Shown here: one piece after another, positions 36,937 through 49,297 of the stretch
How positions within the stretch are numbered: the first letter of the stretch is position 1
How the letters are laid out: every line of letters begins with the position of its first letter
DNA from: Haemophilus influenzae
Lineage (GTDB): Bacteria; Pseudomonadota; Gammaproteobacteria; Enterobacterales; Pasteurellaceae
Assembly (NCBI RefSeq): GCF_900475755.1
Contig: NZ_LS483411.1
Location: 372,001-436,000 of the forward strand
Direction: 5' to 3'
Length of the DNA: 64,000 nucleotides
Notes under the pieces: model-generated
What the model saw: the letters and a program-made list of their open reading frames with translations, nothing else
Database searches by the model: none
Told to the model about the DNA's origin: nothing
Made by a program: the position numbers and the translations under genes

Positions 36937-39255
36937 TTATTTTTTCCAATTTTTTAACGCATCAGCAAAGGCATTGCCCATTGTATTATTACCTCTTGAA
37001 TTACGATCCTCTCGCTGCGTATTTCCACGAGGTCTTGCAGATAAAGAGCGGTCAGATTTGCCATCATTTTTGACCGCACTTTCATCTAATCGCATCGTCA
37101 ATGCAATGCGTTTACGTGGCACATCCACGTCTAACACTTTGACTTTTACAATGTTGCCTGTTTTTACCACTTGATGGGGATCTTCCACGAATTTATCGCT
37201 TAATGATGAAATATGCACTAAACCATCTTGATGAACACCAATATCCACAAATGCGCCAAAATTGGTTACATTAGTAACAGTTCCTTCTAAAATCATTCCA
37301 GATTTTAAATCCGTTATTTCTTCCACGCCCTCAGCAAATACAGCGGTTTTGAACTCGCCACGTGGATCGCGCCCTGGTTTTTCCAACTCTTTGAAAATAT
37401 CTTGAACCGTTGGTAAACCAAATTGCTCATCAATAAATTGTTTTGCATCAAGCTGACATACCACACCGGCATTGCCCATTAAATCTTGGATAGATTGTGC
37501 GGTAGCTTGCAAAATTTTTTCGACCACAGGATAAGCCTCTGGGTGAACACCTGAAGCATCAAGTGGATTTTTCCCGCCTGCAATACGCATAAAGCCCGCA
37601 CATTGCTCAAAGGCTTTTGGCCCTAAACGTGGCACTTTTTTCAATTCGCTGCGGCTTTCAAAACGCCCATTTTCATCACGATATTCCACAATGTTTTGTG
37701 CTAAGGTTTTTGTCATTCCAGCCACACGAGCGAGTAATGGCGCGGATGCCGTATTCAAATCCACACCTACTGCGTTTACACAGTCTTCCACCACCGCATC
37801 AAGTTTACGCGCAAGTTGGATTTGGTTTACATCGTGCTGATATTGCCCTACACCAATGGCTTTTGGTTCGATTTTCACTAATTCTGCCAATGGATCTTGT
37901 AAACGACGCGCAATTGATACCGCACCACGTAAAGATACATCTAAATTCGGGAATTCATTTGCGGCAAATTCAGAAGCTGAATAAACGGATGCACCTGCTT
38001 CGCTCACCACAACGGTTTGAGGTTTATTTTCTTTAATTTCTTTAATCACTTCTTTCGCAAAACGTTCAGTTTCACGAGAAGCCGTACCATTACCAATGGC
38101 AATTAATTCTACATTATGTTTGCGGATTAAGCTGAAAATCGCCACTTGCGCTTCGGCTTCACGCCCCGTGTGTGGATAAATGGTGGTGGTATCTAATAAT
38201 TTACCTGTGTTATCCACCACCGCAACTTTAACCCCTGTACGCAAGCCTGGGTCTAAGCCCATGGTGCTTTTCGCGCCAGCGGGTGCAGCCATTAAAAGTG
38301 CGGTCAGATTTCGAGCGAAAACATCAATGGCTTCTTCTTCCGCTTTTTCACGTAAACTCGCCATTAATTCCGTTTCTAAATGCAACGACACTTTGATTTT
38401 CCATGTCCACGCAATCACTTGCTCACGCCATTTATCCGCAGGCTGCCCTGTGAAACGTACATCTAAATAATCACGAATAATTTCTTCACAATAACTTTGG
38501 CGACTTCCCTCTTCTACATCAGGATCCGCATTTAAGCTTAATTGTAAAATGCCCTCATTACGTCCACGGAACATCGCTAATGCACGGTGAGAAGGCACAT
38601 TTTTCAATAATTCTTGGTGATCGAAATAATCTTGGAATTTTGCGCCTTCCGCTTCTTTGCCTTCGATTACTTTTGATACGATAACCGCATTTTTCGCTAA
38701 ATAATCACGGACTTTCGCTAATAAACCTGCATCCTCAGCAAAACGCTCCATTAAAATATAGCGTGCACCATCAAGCGCTACCTTAGTATCTGTTATGCCT
38801 TTATCTGCATTCACAAATTCCGCTGCTGCCGTTTCAGGATCATTCTTCGGCTCGTTCCAAAGTAAATCAGCCAATGGCTCAAGACCTGCTTCAATGGCAA
38901 TTTGCCCTTTAGTGCGGCGTTTAGGTTTGTACGGCAAATACAAATCTTCTAATTCGGTTTTGCTTTGTGTCGCATGGATTTTTTCACGCAGTTCATCGGT
39001 CAATTTCCCTTGATCTTCAATAGATTTCAAAATGGTTTGACGACGATCTTCTAATTCACGCAAATAAATTAAACGGGTTTCAAAATGGCGAAGTTGGGTG
39101 TCATCTAAGCCATCAGTGGCTTCTTTACGATAACGTGCAATAAATGGAATGGTGTTGCCATCATCTAATAATTGAATGGCGGCAAGGATTTGTTGGGGTT
39201 GAACGGTTAATTCTGCCGCAATAATTTGGCTAATTTGTTGATTTAACATTGTCAT
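36937..39255 (-). CDS. tex: Tex-family transcription accessory protein
   Basis: Tex is an RNA-binding protein of 772 aa, related to eukaryotic Spt6 and widespread in bacteria. In order: an N-terminal helical region with the [15 protein letters not shown] block, a YqgF-like domain ([17 protein letters not shown]), a helix-hairpin-helix region ([20 protein letters not shown]), and a C-terminal S1 RNA-binding domain ([20 protein letters not shown]), then a basic low-complexity tail. A second ATG two codons later (MLNQQIS) could also be the start. It is divergent from greB, another transcription factor. Confidence 0.94.
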   Translation of the reverse strand: MTMLNQQISQIIAAELTVQPQQILAAIQLLDDGNTIPFIARYRKEATDGLDDTQLRHFETRLIYLRELEDRRQTILKSIEDQGKLTDELREKIHATQSKTELEDLYLPYKPKRRTKGQIAIEAGLEPLADLLWNEPKNDPETAAAEFVNADKGITDTKVALDGARYILMERFAEDAGLLAKVRDYLAKNAVIVSKVIEGKEAEGAKFQDYFDHQELLKNVPSHRALAMFRGRNEGILQLSLNADPDVEEGSRQSYCEEIIRDYLDVRFTGQPADKWREQVIAWTWKIKVSLHLETELMASLREKAEEEAIDVFARNLTALLMAAPAGAKSTMGLDPGLRTGVKVAVVDNTGKLLDTTTIYPHTGREAEAQVAIFSLIRKHNVELIAIGNGTASRETERFAKEVIKEIKENKPQTVVVSEAGASVYSASEFAANEFPNLDVSLRGAVSIARRLQDPLAELVKIEPKAIGVGQYQHDVNQIQLARKLDAVVEDCVNAVGVDLNTASAPLLARVAGMTKTLAQNIVEYRDENGRFESRSELKKVPRLGPKAFEQCAGFMRIAGGKNPLDASGVHPEAYPVVEKILQATAQSIQDLMGNAGVVCQLDAKQFIDEQFGLPTVQDIFKELEKPGRDPRGEFKTAVFAEGVEEITDLKSGMILEGTVTNVTNFGAFVDIGVHQDGLVHISSLSDKFVEDPHQVVKTGNIVKVKVLDVDVPRKRIALTMRLDESAVKNDGKSDRSLSARPRGNTQREDRNSRGNNTMGNAFADALKNWKK

Positions 39256-39344
39256 ACTTCTTTGTTATAAAAAAACGAAGATAGAATACTGGTTTTAGCA
39301 GATTGGCTCAAATATAATTCAAAAAACTTTCTTTTATTTTCATT

Positions 39345-39821
39345 ATGGCAAAATCAAATTATATTACTCGTCAAGGCTGGCTTGCGCTTGACCAAGAACT
39401 CAAGTTTTTGTGGAAAGAAGAACGCCCAAAAGTCACTCAAGCAGTCTCAGATGCAGCCGCACTAGGCGATCGTAGCGAAAATGCCGAATATATTTATGGT
39501 AAACGTCGCTTACGTGAAATTGATCGTCGTGTACGTTTTTTAACTAAAAGATTGGAAATGCTACAAATTGTCGATTACAACCCAAAGCAAGAGGGAAAAG
39601 TTTTCTTCGGTGCGTGGGTGGAATTAGAAAATGAAGAAGGCGAAATCAAGCAATATCGTATCGTCGGTTGTGATGAATTTGCCCCTGCGAAAAATTGGAT
39701 CTCCATTGATTCCCCAGTTGCTCGAGCTTTAATCGGAAAAACATTAGACGACGAAGTGCGGGTAGAAACGCCCTCAGGTTTTATCACACTTTATGTGAAT
39801 AAAATTTGGTATGAAAAATAA
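39345..39821 (+). CDS. greB: Transcript cleavage factor GreB
   Basis: GreB binds the secondary channel of RNA polymerase and induces cleavage of backtracked transcripts. It has an N-terminal coiled coil (about 10-75) with the acidic tip DAAALGDRSENAEYIYGK, followed by an FKBP-like C-domain. YIYGKRRLREIDRRVRFL favours GreB over GreA. It has 158 aa and is divergent from tex. Confidence 0.94.
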   Translation: MAKSNYITRQGWLALDQELKFLWKEERPKVTQAVSDAAALGDRSENAEYIYGKRRLREIDRRVRFLTKRLEMLQIVDYNPKQEGKVFFGAWVELENEEGEIKQYRIVGCDEFAPAKNWISIDSPVARALIGKTLDDEVRVETPSGFITLYVNKIWYEK

Positions 39822-39890
39822 CTTAGAAGAATAAAAGATAGTGAATATCTAAGCACAAAGAAAAAACTAATCAGCTAAATATAAACTATC

Positions 39891-40508
39891 TTACTTGCCT
39901 CTTTCCTTATTCGCAGCAAAATCAGCACCTTTTGCAAGCATTCTCAATTGCAAAATCACTCGAGCTTTAAGTTGCTCACGTTCAGCTTTACTCATATCTA
40001 AGGCATTCGCCCCAGCAGTGAATACAATTGTTACGATGCCTTCCGCTTGAACATAAGCAACATATTGTGAATATTGATGTTTGTAGGAAATATATTCTGC
40101 TAACTCATCAACAAAATGCTTAATTTCACGTGCTGCCGCAGTACGAAAAGCTTGGGAAGTGCCTGAACTTTCTCGTAAAAGCAAGCGGAAAACGTTCGTA
40201 CTGTTAGTGATAAATTCAAAAAATGTATCGACAGAAACAGAAATAACGCTACCGCCAGCATCAATACGTTTACGCGCTTGACGCATTAATTGGCGCAACA
40301 TCAAACCTGCTTCATCCACCATTTCTAAGCCGAGTTCATCCATATCGCTAAAATGGCGATAAAAAGAGGTAGGTGCAATGCCAGCCTCGCGAGCAACCTC
40401 TCGCAAACTCAAATTAGAAAAACTTTTTTCTGCACTAAGTTGATTAAATGCCGCATCCACTAAAGCGCGGCGAGTCTTTTCTTTTTGAACAGCACGAACA
40501 CCAGCCAT
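39891..40508 (-). CDS. fabR: Fatty-acid biosynthesis regulator FabR
   Basis: FabR is a TetR-family repressor (205 aa) that in E. coli controls fabA and fabB to set the unsaturated fatty-acid share. The N-terminal helix-turn-helix [20 protein letters not shown] and the next block [18 protein letters not shown] are almost those of E. coli. It overlaps the oxyR stop in a TAATG junction, so the two are translated together, as oxyR and fabR are also neighbours in E. coli. Confidence 0.92.
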   Translation of the reverse strand: MAGVRAVQKEKTRRALVDAAFNQLSAEKSFSNLSLREVAREAGIAPTSFYRHFSDMDELGLEMVDEAGLMLRQLMRQARKRIDAGGSVISVSVDTFFEFITNSTNVFRLLLRESSGTSQAFRTAAAREIKHFVDELAEYISYKHQYSQYVAYVQAEGIVTIVFTAGANALDMSKAEREQLKARVILQLRMLAKGADFAANKERGK

Positions 40509-41413
40509 TATTTCAACCTACCAAGAATAGATTTAACCTCATCACTTACCACTTTTGCAATACGTTCATAACGATTACGTAATGGCGAGCCGGGACGATA
40601 AACCAAAACGATAGCTCGTGATGGTTCTGGCGAATGACAAGAAATATATTTCACACCTTTACGCGTACCTTCATTAAGTACCGCCAATTCAGGCATAAAC
40701 GTAATACCAGCATCTGCCGCTACCATATTGCGCAAAGTTTCAAGGCTAGTTGCTTGGAAATGGGAATTTTCTTTTGCACCAGCAGTAAAGCAATAATCTA
40801 ATGCTTGATTACGCAAACAATGGCCATCATCAAGCATTAACATTTCTTGACCATTTAATTGATTCATAGGCACTTTACTTTCTACAGCCCAAGGATGATG
40901 CTCTGATACGGCAAGTAACATTTTCTCGTTGAAAATAGGCACTTCAATAAAAGATTCTGTTTCTGACACTGTAGCAACAATCGCACAATCTAAACGCCCT
41001 GTTTCCAATTGTTCTAATAATTGCTGCGTTTGTGCTTCATAAAGAAAAACTTCTAAATCAGGAAATGCCGCTTTTAATGTTGGAACAATATAAGGAAGTA
41101 AATAAGGCCCAATAGTTGGAATTAAACCAATGTGCAACGGCCCTGTCATATCCTTACCTTGATTACTTGCCATTTCTTTCAATAGTTTTACTTCTCGAAG
41201 CACTTTACGAGCTTGCTCAACCAATAACATTCCAGATTGAGTAAATAATACTTTACGGCTAGTACGTTCTAACAAAATAATACCAAGCTCATCTTCTAAC
41301 TTACGAATTTGCCCACTTAATGTGGGTTGGCTCACATTACAAGAATCAGCAGCACGACGGAAATGTTTATATTCAGATAAGGCAACAAGATATTCTAAAT
41401 CACGGATATTCAT
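40508..41413 (-). CDS. oxyR: Hydrogen-peroxide regulator OxyR
   Basis: OxyR is a LysR-type regulator (301 aa) that activates antioxidant genes when its two cysteines form a disulfide. The N-terminal helix-turn-helix is [20 protein letters not shown] and [13 protein letters not shown]. The redox pair lies in [14 protein letters not shown] near residues 199 and 208, the E. coli spacing. It is cotranscribed with fabR. The region upstream, where a divergent peroxidase gene might be expected, holds no gene here. Confidence 0.96.
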   Translation of the reverse strand: MNIRDLEYLVALSEYKHFRRAADSCNVSQPTLSGQIRKLEDELGIILLERTSRKVLFTQSGMLLVEQARKVLREVKLLKEMASNQGKDMTGPLHIGLIPTIGPYLLPYIVPTLKAAFPDLEVFLYEAQTQQLLEQLETGRLDCAIVATVSETESFIEVPIFNEKMLLAVSEHHPWAVESKVPMNQLNGQEMLMLDDGHCLRNQALDYCFTAGAKENSHFQATSLETLRNMVAADAGITFMPELAVLNEGTRKGVKYISCHSPEPSRAIVLVYRPGSPLRNRYERIAKVVSDEVKSILGRLK

Positions 41414-41728
41414 TCGATTTTCCCTGTGGAAAAATTAACTTCAAAGAATGGAATTAATGGCTTGGACTATACCATAGTTTTATGCATAATTCAGCCGATA
41501 ATTTTTAATGGCAAGAAGAAAAACAATATCGAGTATGTAAGGAAAATATGGAAATGCGAGTAGCAGCTGTAGCCTGTTGTAAAAGGTCTCAGACCCACTC
41601 ATTAAGGCGTGATGTCAGAATATTTTTATATAATTTCCGTAAGGTGGGCATAAGCCCACGCGTTTGTTATATCCCGCGTGGGCTTACGCCCAGCCTACAA
41701 TTACTTTTCATTCTTTACATTACAGAAA
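41414..41728. other. oxyR-slyX spacer with no supported gene
   Basis: These 315 bases hold the oxyR promoter region (about 41440-41500), an unconvincing 75-codon plus-strand ORF (41548-41775) that runs through a repeat and into slyX, and a double-hairpin repeat at 41636-41702. As I recall, H. influenzae Rd has a peroxiredoxin-glutaredoxin gene at this site; I see no trace of its CxxC or TPTCSS motifs here. Confidence 0.6.
41636..41702. repeat. Double-hairpin intergenic repeat, copy 2
   Basis: Two palindromes, GTGGGC-ATAA-GCCCAC (41644-41659) and TGGGC-TTAC-GCCCA (41679-41692), flank TTTGTTATATCC. The two halves are also inverted copies of each other (CCCACGCG and CGCGTGGG), so the whole can fold into one long hairpin. 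The borders TGTAGG and CTTACGG match copy 1. Confidence 0.75.
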
Positions 41729-41950
41729 TTAATAATGGGGCGGTGGCGTTTCTTCAGATTGGCTTGCAATATTAGAGGGTTGAAAATCTTTTAATTTATT
41801 TGCCATATAACGCAATTGGACTTGCATTTTATCTATATCAAATTGCTGTTGAACTAAAGCGTGATTTAATTCATCTAATAACTGTTCCTGAAATGCAATT
41901 TTCATTTCAAGTTCTTCAATGCGATTTTCTAACATTTGTTGAATTTGCAT
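41729..41950 (-). CDS. slyX: SlyX family protein
   Basis: SlyX is a small coiled-coil protein (73 aa) of unknown function. Heptads run from about 5 to 52 ([21 protein letters not shown], then [14 protein letters not shown]). It ends in the typical Pro/His-rich tail EETPPPHY. It is divergent from fkpA and neighbours it, as slyX lies near FKBP genes in enteric bacteria. Confidence 0.9.
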
Positions 41951-42048
41951 AAATTTTTCTCTAAATTCTAAAAAAAAGTTGAGAATAGATAGAAAGCAAT
42001 TTAATCTATTCCCCGTAGTATTTCATTCATTATAAAGGATTAACTTAT

Positions 42049-42774
42049 ATGTTAAAAATTCAAAAATTATCTATCGCAGCATTAATGGTAAGCGCGGTAA
42101 TTTCTGGTCAAGTTTTTGCAGAAGATAACGCATTCGATGAAAAAGCGGCATCTTATGCTGTGGGTACTTTAATGGGCAATCAGATGAAAGATCTTGTTGA
42201 TTCCCATAAAGATGTTATCAAATATGATAATGCTCGTATTTTAGATGGCTTAAAAGATGCTTTAGAAGGGAAAGTGGATGTGCGTAAAGATGAAAAAATC
42301 CAAAAAACCTTAGAATCTATTGAAGCAAAATTAGTGGCTGCAGCAAAAGCAAAAGCAGAAGCGATTGCTAAACAAGCAAAAGAAGAAGGCGATAAATTCC
42401 GTGCTGAATTTGCTAAAGGTAAAGATGTAAAAACGACGCAATCTGGTTTAATGTATAAAATTGAAAACGCAGGTAAAGGCGATGCAATCAAAGCAACAGA
42501 TACGGTTAAAGTACATTACACGGGTAAATTACCAAATGGAAAAGTATTTGATAGCTCTGTCTCGCGCGGACAACCTGTAGAGTTCCAACTTGATCAAGTA
42601 ATTAAAGGCTGGACTGAAGGTCTTCAATTAGTGAAAAAAGGCGGAAAAATTCAATTAGTTATTGCCCCTGAATTAGGCTATGGCGAACAAGGTGCTGGTG
42701 CATCTATTCCACCAAATTCAACATTAATTTTTGATGTAGAAGTATTAGACGTCAATCCAAAAGCAGAAAAATAA
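42049..42774 (+). CDS. fkpA: Periplasmic FKBP-type peptidyl-prolyl isomerase
   Basis: This folding helper for exported proteins has 241 aa. A signal peptide ends near residue 25 (IAALMVSAVISGQVFAEDN). A helical dimerisation domain rich in Lys, Glu and Ala follows (about 80-125), and then a C-terminal FKBP domain (VKVHYTGKLPNGKVFDSS, GWTEGLQLVKKGGK, GAGASIPPNSTLIFDVEVL). FkpA or a Mip-like protein are both possible names; the genomic position next to slyX and yheO matches fkpA of E. coli. A terminator follows. Confidence 0.92.
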   Translation: MLKIQKLSIAALMVSAVISGQVFAEDNAFDEKAASYAVGTLMGNQMKDLVDSHKDVIKYDNARILDGLKDALEGKVDVRKDEKIQKTLESIEAKLVAAAKAKAEAIAKQAKEEGDKFRAEFAKGKDVKTTQSGLMYKIENAGKGDAIKATDTVKVHYTGKLPNGKVFDSSVSRGQPVEFQLDQVIKGWTEGLQLVKKGGKIQLVIAPELGYGEQGAGASIPPNSTLIFDVEVLDVNPKAEK

Positions 42775-42788
42775 CGGATAAGTTTAAC

Positions 42789-42812
42789 AGCACGTATTCT
42801 TTAATGCGTGCT
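42789..42812 (+). terminator. fkpA terminator
   Basis: AGCACGTAT and ATGCGTGCT form a 9-bp stem (one G-U pair) with a 6-nt loop followed by TTTTATT, 14 nt after the fkpA stop. Confidence 0.8.
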
Positions 42813-42862
42813 TTTTATTATAAAAACGAGCGAAATTTTTACCGCACTTTTAACCTAAAGCT

Positions 42863-43528
42863 ATGACATTAAACGATAAATATCCTTTCACTGACGAAGA
42901 TCACGCTATCATAAATTCCTACAAAGCGGTCGTTGATGGTATCAGCGCACTGATTGGTGAGCACTGCGAAATCGTGCTTCATTCTTTAGAAGATATTGAA
43001 CATTCTGCTATTTGTATTGCCAACGGACATAACACTAATCGACAAGTTGGTTCGCCAATTACCGATCTTGCCTTACGTTCGCTACGAAATATGCAAAGCG
43101 AAAGTGTTTCAAAGCCTTATTTTACACGAGCAAAAGGTAGCGCACTGATGAAATCAGTCACTATTGCCATTCGTAATAAAACTCAACGTATTATTGGTTT
43201 GCTTTGTATCAATATCAATTTAGATGTACCCGTGTCTCAATTTTTACAATGCTTTATGCCAACGGAGCATACGAATGAAACATCTTCGGTTAATTTTGCC
43301 AGTTCAGTGGAAGACTTGGTTGCGCAGACTATTGAAAAAACAATAGAAGAAGTCAATGCAGATCGCGCTGTTGCCAATAATACTAAAAACCGACAAATCG
43401 TCCTTTCTCTTTACGAAAAAAGTATTTTTGATATTAAAGATGCGATTAATTTAGTCGCAGAACGTTTAGATATTTCCCGACATACGGTTTACCTATACAT
43501 CCGCCAAATCAAACAAGAGCAAGAATAA
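42863..43528 (+). CDS. yheO: YheO-like transcriptional regulator
   Basis: This is a putative DNA-binding protein of 221 aa. It has an N-terminal PAS-like YheO domain (EHCEIVLHSLEDIEHSAICI, then SVTIAIRNKTQRIIGLLCIN) and a C-terminal helix-turn-helix (LVAERLDISRHTVYLYIRQI). Its target is not established. It is first of yheO-tusD-tusC-tusB and overlaps the tusD start in TAATG, the same operon as in E. coli. Confidence 0.88.
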   Translation: MTLNDKYPFTDEDHAIINSYKAVVDGISALIGEHCEIVLHSLEDIEHSAICIANGHNTNRQVGSPITDLALRSLRNMQSESVSKPYFTRAKGSALMKSVTIAIRNKTQRIIGLLCININLDVPVSQFLQCFMPTEHTNETSSVNFASSVEDLVAQTIEKTIEEVNADRAVANNTKNRQIVLSLYEKSIFDIKDAINLVAERLDISRHTVYLYIRQIKQEQE

Positions 43529-43908
43529 TGCGCTATGTTATCGCTGTCAAAAGCCCTATTTACGGAAAACAAGGGGCATTTTTAGCTTATCAATTTGCAG
43601 AAGCCTTAATCAAAAAAGGACACGAAATCTCACAGATTTTTTTCTTTCAAGATGGAGTGAGTAACGGAAATGCATTAGTGTATCCAGCCAATGATGAAGT
43701 TAATTTACAAAAACATTGGCAAGTTTTTTCCATTACCCACAATGTTCCTTTGCATTTATGTGTTGCAGCATCTCAAAGACGAGGTGTTGTTGATAACTTA
43801 ACTACACCAACTACAGGTCAGAATAATCTTGCAAAAGAATTCATAATTGCAGGTCTTGGAGAATTTATGGCAGCGAGTTTAAACGCAGATCGAGTGATAA
43901 CCCTATGA
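43528..43908 (+). CDS. tusD: Sulfurtransferase subunit TusD
   Basis: TusD is the subunit of the TusBCD complex that receives sulfur from TusA and passes it to TusE for mnm5s2U synthesis in tRNA. It is a DsrE-fold protein of 126 aa with the active-site Cys78 in HLCVAASQRRGVVD, the same number as in E. coli. It overlaps tusC by 4 nt (ATGA). Confidence 0.93.
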   Translation: MRYVIAVKSPIYGKQGAFLAYQFAEALIKKGHEISQIFFFQDGVSNGNALVYPANDEVNLQKHWQVFSITHNVPLHLCVAASQRRGVVDNLTTPTTGQNNLAKEFIIAGLGEFMAASLNADRVITL

Positions 43909-44264
43909 AAATAGCCTTTTTATTTCGCACATCTCCACATGGCACATCCATTTCACGAGAAGGCTTAGATGCAATTCTTGCCGCAACAGCTTTTTGTGAT
44001 CCAAATGATATTGGCGTATTTTTTATCGATGATGGTGTATTAAACCTTATTAATCATCAGCAACCTGAAATCATTCAACAGAAAGACTTCATTAGAACCT
44101 TTAAATTATTAGATTTATATGATGTAGAACAACGTTTTATCTGCACGGAATCTTTACAGAAATTTAAGCTAGAGGATAAACAACTCATCCTATCTTGTGA
44201 AAAAATTGACCGCTCTTTATTGATAGAAAAGCTTAATCAAACAGAAAAATTGTTTACTTTCTAA
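43905..44264 (+). CDS. tusC: TusC subunit of the tRNA sulfur relay
   Basis: TusC is a structural DsrF-like subunit of TusBCD, 119 aa. It begins with FLFRTSPHGTSISREGLDAI, typical of the family, and has GVFFIDDGVLNLI near residue 45. There is no catalytic cysteine, as expected. It overlaps tusD. Confidence 0.92.
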   Translation: MKIAFLFRTSPHGTSISREGLDAILAATAFCDPNDIGVFFIDDGVLNLINHQQPEIIQQKDFIRTFKLLDLYDVEQRFICTESLQKFKLEDKQLILSCEKIDRSLLIEKLNQTEKLFTF

Positions 44265-44272
44265 GGAATATT

Positions 44273-44560
44273 ATGCTTTATACATTTTCTCAATCAGATT
44301 ATCCCAAAACTGAACTAGATGATTACTTTTTATACATCACAGAAAAAGATGCGGTAGTATTATGGCAAGATGGTGTGTTATTGGCAGTAAAATACCCTGA
44401 TTATTTTGTCAAATGTAAAGGGAATTGCATGATATTGAAACAAGATATTTTAGCAAGAAATCTTACCGCACTTTTACCTCAAAGCAGCAAGATAAAACTA
44501 ATTTCAATAGAAGAACTTGTTGGAATCACTGAGAATTATTTACCACAACTATCACTATAA
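44273..44560 (+). CDS. tusB: TusB subunit of the tRNA sulfur relay
   Basis: TusB is the DsrH-like subunit of TusBCD, 95 aa. MLYTFSQSDYPKTELDDYF and AVVLWQDGVLLAVK match the family. It lies 8 nt after tusC and ends the operon. In E. coli the next genes are rpsL-rpsG-fusA-tuf on the same strand; here that block is inverted and its tuf end faces tusB. Confidence 0.9.
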   Translation: MLYTFSQSDYPKTELDDYFLYITEKDAVVLWQDGVLLAVKYPDYFVKCKGNCMILKQDILARNLTALLPQSSKIKLISIEELVGITENYLPQLSL

Positions 44561-44604
44561 AAATCAAATAATTTAGTAAATATTTACATATATAAAATAA
44601 AAAA

Positions 44605-44624
44605 TGCGGAGAATTTTCTCCGCA
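44605..44624. terminator. Terminator between tusB and tuf
   Basis: TGCGGAGAA and TTCTCCGCA form a 9-bp stem, followed on the plus strand by CTTTTCTTTTTG and on the minus strand by TTTTATTTTA. It can serve both convergent operons. Confidence 0.82.
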
Positions 44625-44679
44625 CTTTTCTTTTTGTTTTTTCTGTCTTTTATCTTTAAGACATTCAGGAATCCATCAA

Positions 44680-45876
<1,197 letters not shown>

Positions 45877-45928
45877 CTAAGAAGTGCGGTATAAAACAAT
45901 CATATTTTACACCGCTGGTTTACAAAAA

Positions 45929-48031
45929 TTATTTTTTACGCGCTTCAATTACTGCAGCCGCAACACTTGTTGGAGCTTCAGCATATTTTAACGGTTCCAT
46001 TGAGTAAGATGCACGACCTTGAGTTTGTGAACGTAAGTCTGTTGCATAACCGAACATTTCTGAAAGTGGAACTTCAGCGTCGATCTTAACAACGAACTCG
46101 TTCGCTTCTTGACCGTTTACCATAGCACGACGACGGCTTAAGTCACCAATTACATCACCAACATATTCAGGCGGAGTTTCAACTTCAACTTTCATAATTG
46201 GCTCAAGTAATACTGGGTTTGCTTTTGAGAATGCCGCTTTAAATGCTAAAGATGCAGCAAGTTTAAAAGCTAACTCAGATGAGTCCACATCATGGTATGA
46301 ACCGAAGTGTAAACGTACACCAAGATCAACTACTGGGTAACCCGCTAATGGACCAGATTTAAGTTGTTCTTGAATACCTTTATCAACGGCTGGAATGTAT
46401 TCACCAGGAATTACACCACCTTTGATTTCGTTTACAAATTCATAACCAGGGCCTTCTGGATCTAATGGGTATAAGTCGATAACAACATGACCATATTGAC
46501 CGCGACCACCAGATTGTTTAGCGTGTTTACCTTCGACATCATTAACACGAGTACGGATAGTTTCACGGTAAGATACTTGTGGTTTACCGATGTTAGCTTC
46601 CACTTTAAACTCACGTTTCATACGGTCAACGATGATATCTAAGTGTAATTCACCCATACCAGAAATAATGGTTTCCCCAGATTCTTCATCAGTGTGAACA
46701 CGGAATGAAGGGTCTTCTTGTGCTAAACGACCTAATGCTAATCCCATTTTTTCTTGGTCAGCTTTAGTTTTTGGTTCTACCGCAACAGAAATTACTGGCT
46801 CTGGGAATTCCATACGCTCAAGGATAATTGGCGAATCAATTGCACATAATGTATCACCAGTAGTTACATCTTTTAATCCGATAGCTGCTGCGATATCACC
46901 TGCACGAACTTCTTTAATTTCTTCACGTTTATTAGCGTGCATCTGTACGATACGACCAAAACGTTCACGTTTTTGACGTACAGAATTCAATACTGTATCT
47001 CCAGAATTAATAACACCAGAGTATACACGGAAGAATGTTAAGTTACCTACAAATGGGTCAGTTGCAATTTTAAATGCTAATGAAGAGAATGGTTCTTCAT
47101 CACTTGCATGACGCTCACCTTCAGTTTCATCTGGGTTGATACCTTTAATTGCAGGGATATCAGTTGGTGCTGGTAAGTATTCAACAACTGCGTCAAGCAT
47201 TGCTTGAACACCTTTGTTTTTGAATGCAGAACCACAGGTTACCAAAATAATTTCATTTGCTAATACGCGCTGACGTAATGCTGACTTAATTTCTTCTTCA
47301 GTTAAGTCTTCACCACTTAAGTATTTTTCCATTAATTCTTCTGATGCTTCAGCTGCCGCTTCAACAAGATTTTGACGCCATTCTTCACAGTCTGCTTGCA
47401 TATTTGCAGGCACTTCTTCATAAGTGAAAGTCATACCTTGGTCTGCTTCATTCCAGTTGATCGCTTTCATTTTGATCAAATCAACTACACCAGTGAAGTT
47501 TTCTTCTGCACCAATTGGAAGTTGAAGTGGAACCGCATTAGCACCTAAGCGGGTTTTTAATTGTTCAACAACACGTAAGAAGTTCGCTCCAGTACGGTCC
47601 ATTTTATTTACGAACGCAATACGTGGAACTTCATACTTGTTAGCTTGACGCCATACGGTTTCAGATTGTGGTTGAACACCACCAACCGCACAGTAAACCA
47701 TTACTGCACCATCAAGAACACGCATAGAACGTTCTACTTCAACAGTAAAGTCCACGTGTCCTGGAGTATCGATAACATTGATACGATGTTGTGGGAATTG
47801 TTGTGACATACCAGACCAGAATGCAGTTGTTGCCGCAGAGGTAATGGTGATACCACGCTCTTGTTCTTGTTCCATCCAGTCCATCGTTGCTGCACCATCG
47901 TGCACTTCACCGATTTTGTGGCTAACACCAGTATAGAATAAGATACGCTCAGTAGTAGTGGTTTTACCCGCATCAATGTGCGCACTGATACCGATATTAC
48001 GATATCTTTCAATAGGGGTTGTACGAGCCAT
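45929..48031 (-). CDS. fusA: Elongation factor G
   Basis: EF-G catalyses ribosomal translocation and, with RRF, recycling. The 700 residues are normal. GTP motifs [28 protein letters not shown] and NKMDRTG and the domain IV block [15 protein letters not shown] are visible. It is third of the str operon, 65 nt before tuf. Confidence 0.97.
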   Translation of the reverse strand: MARTTPIERYRNIGISAHIDAGKTTTTERILFYTGVSHKIGEVHDGAATMDWMEQEQERGITITSAATTAFWSGMSQQFPQHRINVIDTPGHVDFTVEVERSMRVLDGAVMVYCAVGGVQPQSETVWRQANKYEVPRIAFVNKMDRTGANFLRVVEQLKTRLGANAVPLQLPIGAEENFTGVVDLIKMKAINWNEADQGMTFTYEEVPANMQADCEEWRQNLVEAAAEASEELMEKYLSGEDLTEEEIKSALRQRVLANEIILVTCGSAFKNKGVQAMLDAVVEYLPAPTDIPAIKGINPDETEGERHASDEEPFSSLAFKIATDPFVGNLTFFRVYSGVINSGDTVLNSVRQKRERFGRIVQMHANKREEIKEVRAGDIAAAIGLKDVTTGDTLCAIDSPIILERMEFPEPVISVAVEPKTKADQEKMGLALGRLAQEDPSFRVHTDEESGETIISGMGELHLDIIVDRMKREFKVEANIGKPQVSYRETIRTRVNDVEGKHAKQSGGRGQYGHVVIDLYPLDPEGPGYEFVNEIKGGVIPGEYIPAVDKGIQEQLKSGPLAGYPVVDLGVRLHFGSYHDVDSSELAFKLAASLAFKAAFSKANPVLLEPIMKVEVETPPEYVGDVIGDLSRRRAMVNGQEANEFVVKIDAEVPLSEMFGYATDLRSQTQGRASYSMEPLKYAEAPTSVAAAVIEARKK

Positions 48032-48114
48032 TATTATAACCTTGTTTATTTAATATCAGTTTATATAAGGGTAAGGCTTCATCAATGATGAAGCCCTTTA
48101 AATTCAAAAACTTA

Positions 48115-48603
<489 letters not shown>

Positions 48604-48741
48604 TTAATCTTCAGGATATCCAAAACCCATCAGCAATATTTCTCATTGAGAAAATTTGCAGCGCAAAGCGCTTTTGACTGGAGTTTATGGTTTAAATTGT
48701 TTTGCTAATTTAGACGTTTGGCCTTACTTAACGGAGAACCA

Positions 48742-49131
<390 letters not shown>

Positions 49132-49196
49132 TTAAATGTTATTCAATAATAGAATGTTGTTCAAAAAATCTACTTCCATATAGAAATAGACGGCGA

Positions 49197-49225
49197 ATTT
49201 TAATAGTTTTACGCTTTATTGTCAA
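49197..49225 (-). promoter_or_regulatory. Promoter of the str operon
   Basis: On the minus strand TTGACA (49225-49220), a 17-nt spacer and TAAAAT (49202-49197) form a near-consensus sigma-70 promoter. It lies about 80 nt upstream of the rpsL ATG. Confidence 0.82.
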
Positions 49226-49297
49226 TAATTAAACAATATACTCTAGGCTTAAAACTAGATTAAAATTTACCGCACTTTTGTTTTTTAATAAAAAACT

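Noticed and set aside
41548..41775. 75-codon ORF between oxyR and slyX
   Set aside because: It has an Arg/Cys-rich start with no known relative, runs through the double-hairpin repeat, and ends inside slyX on the other strand.
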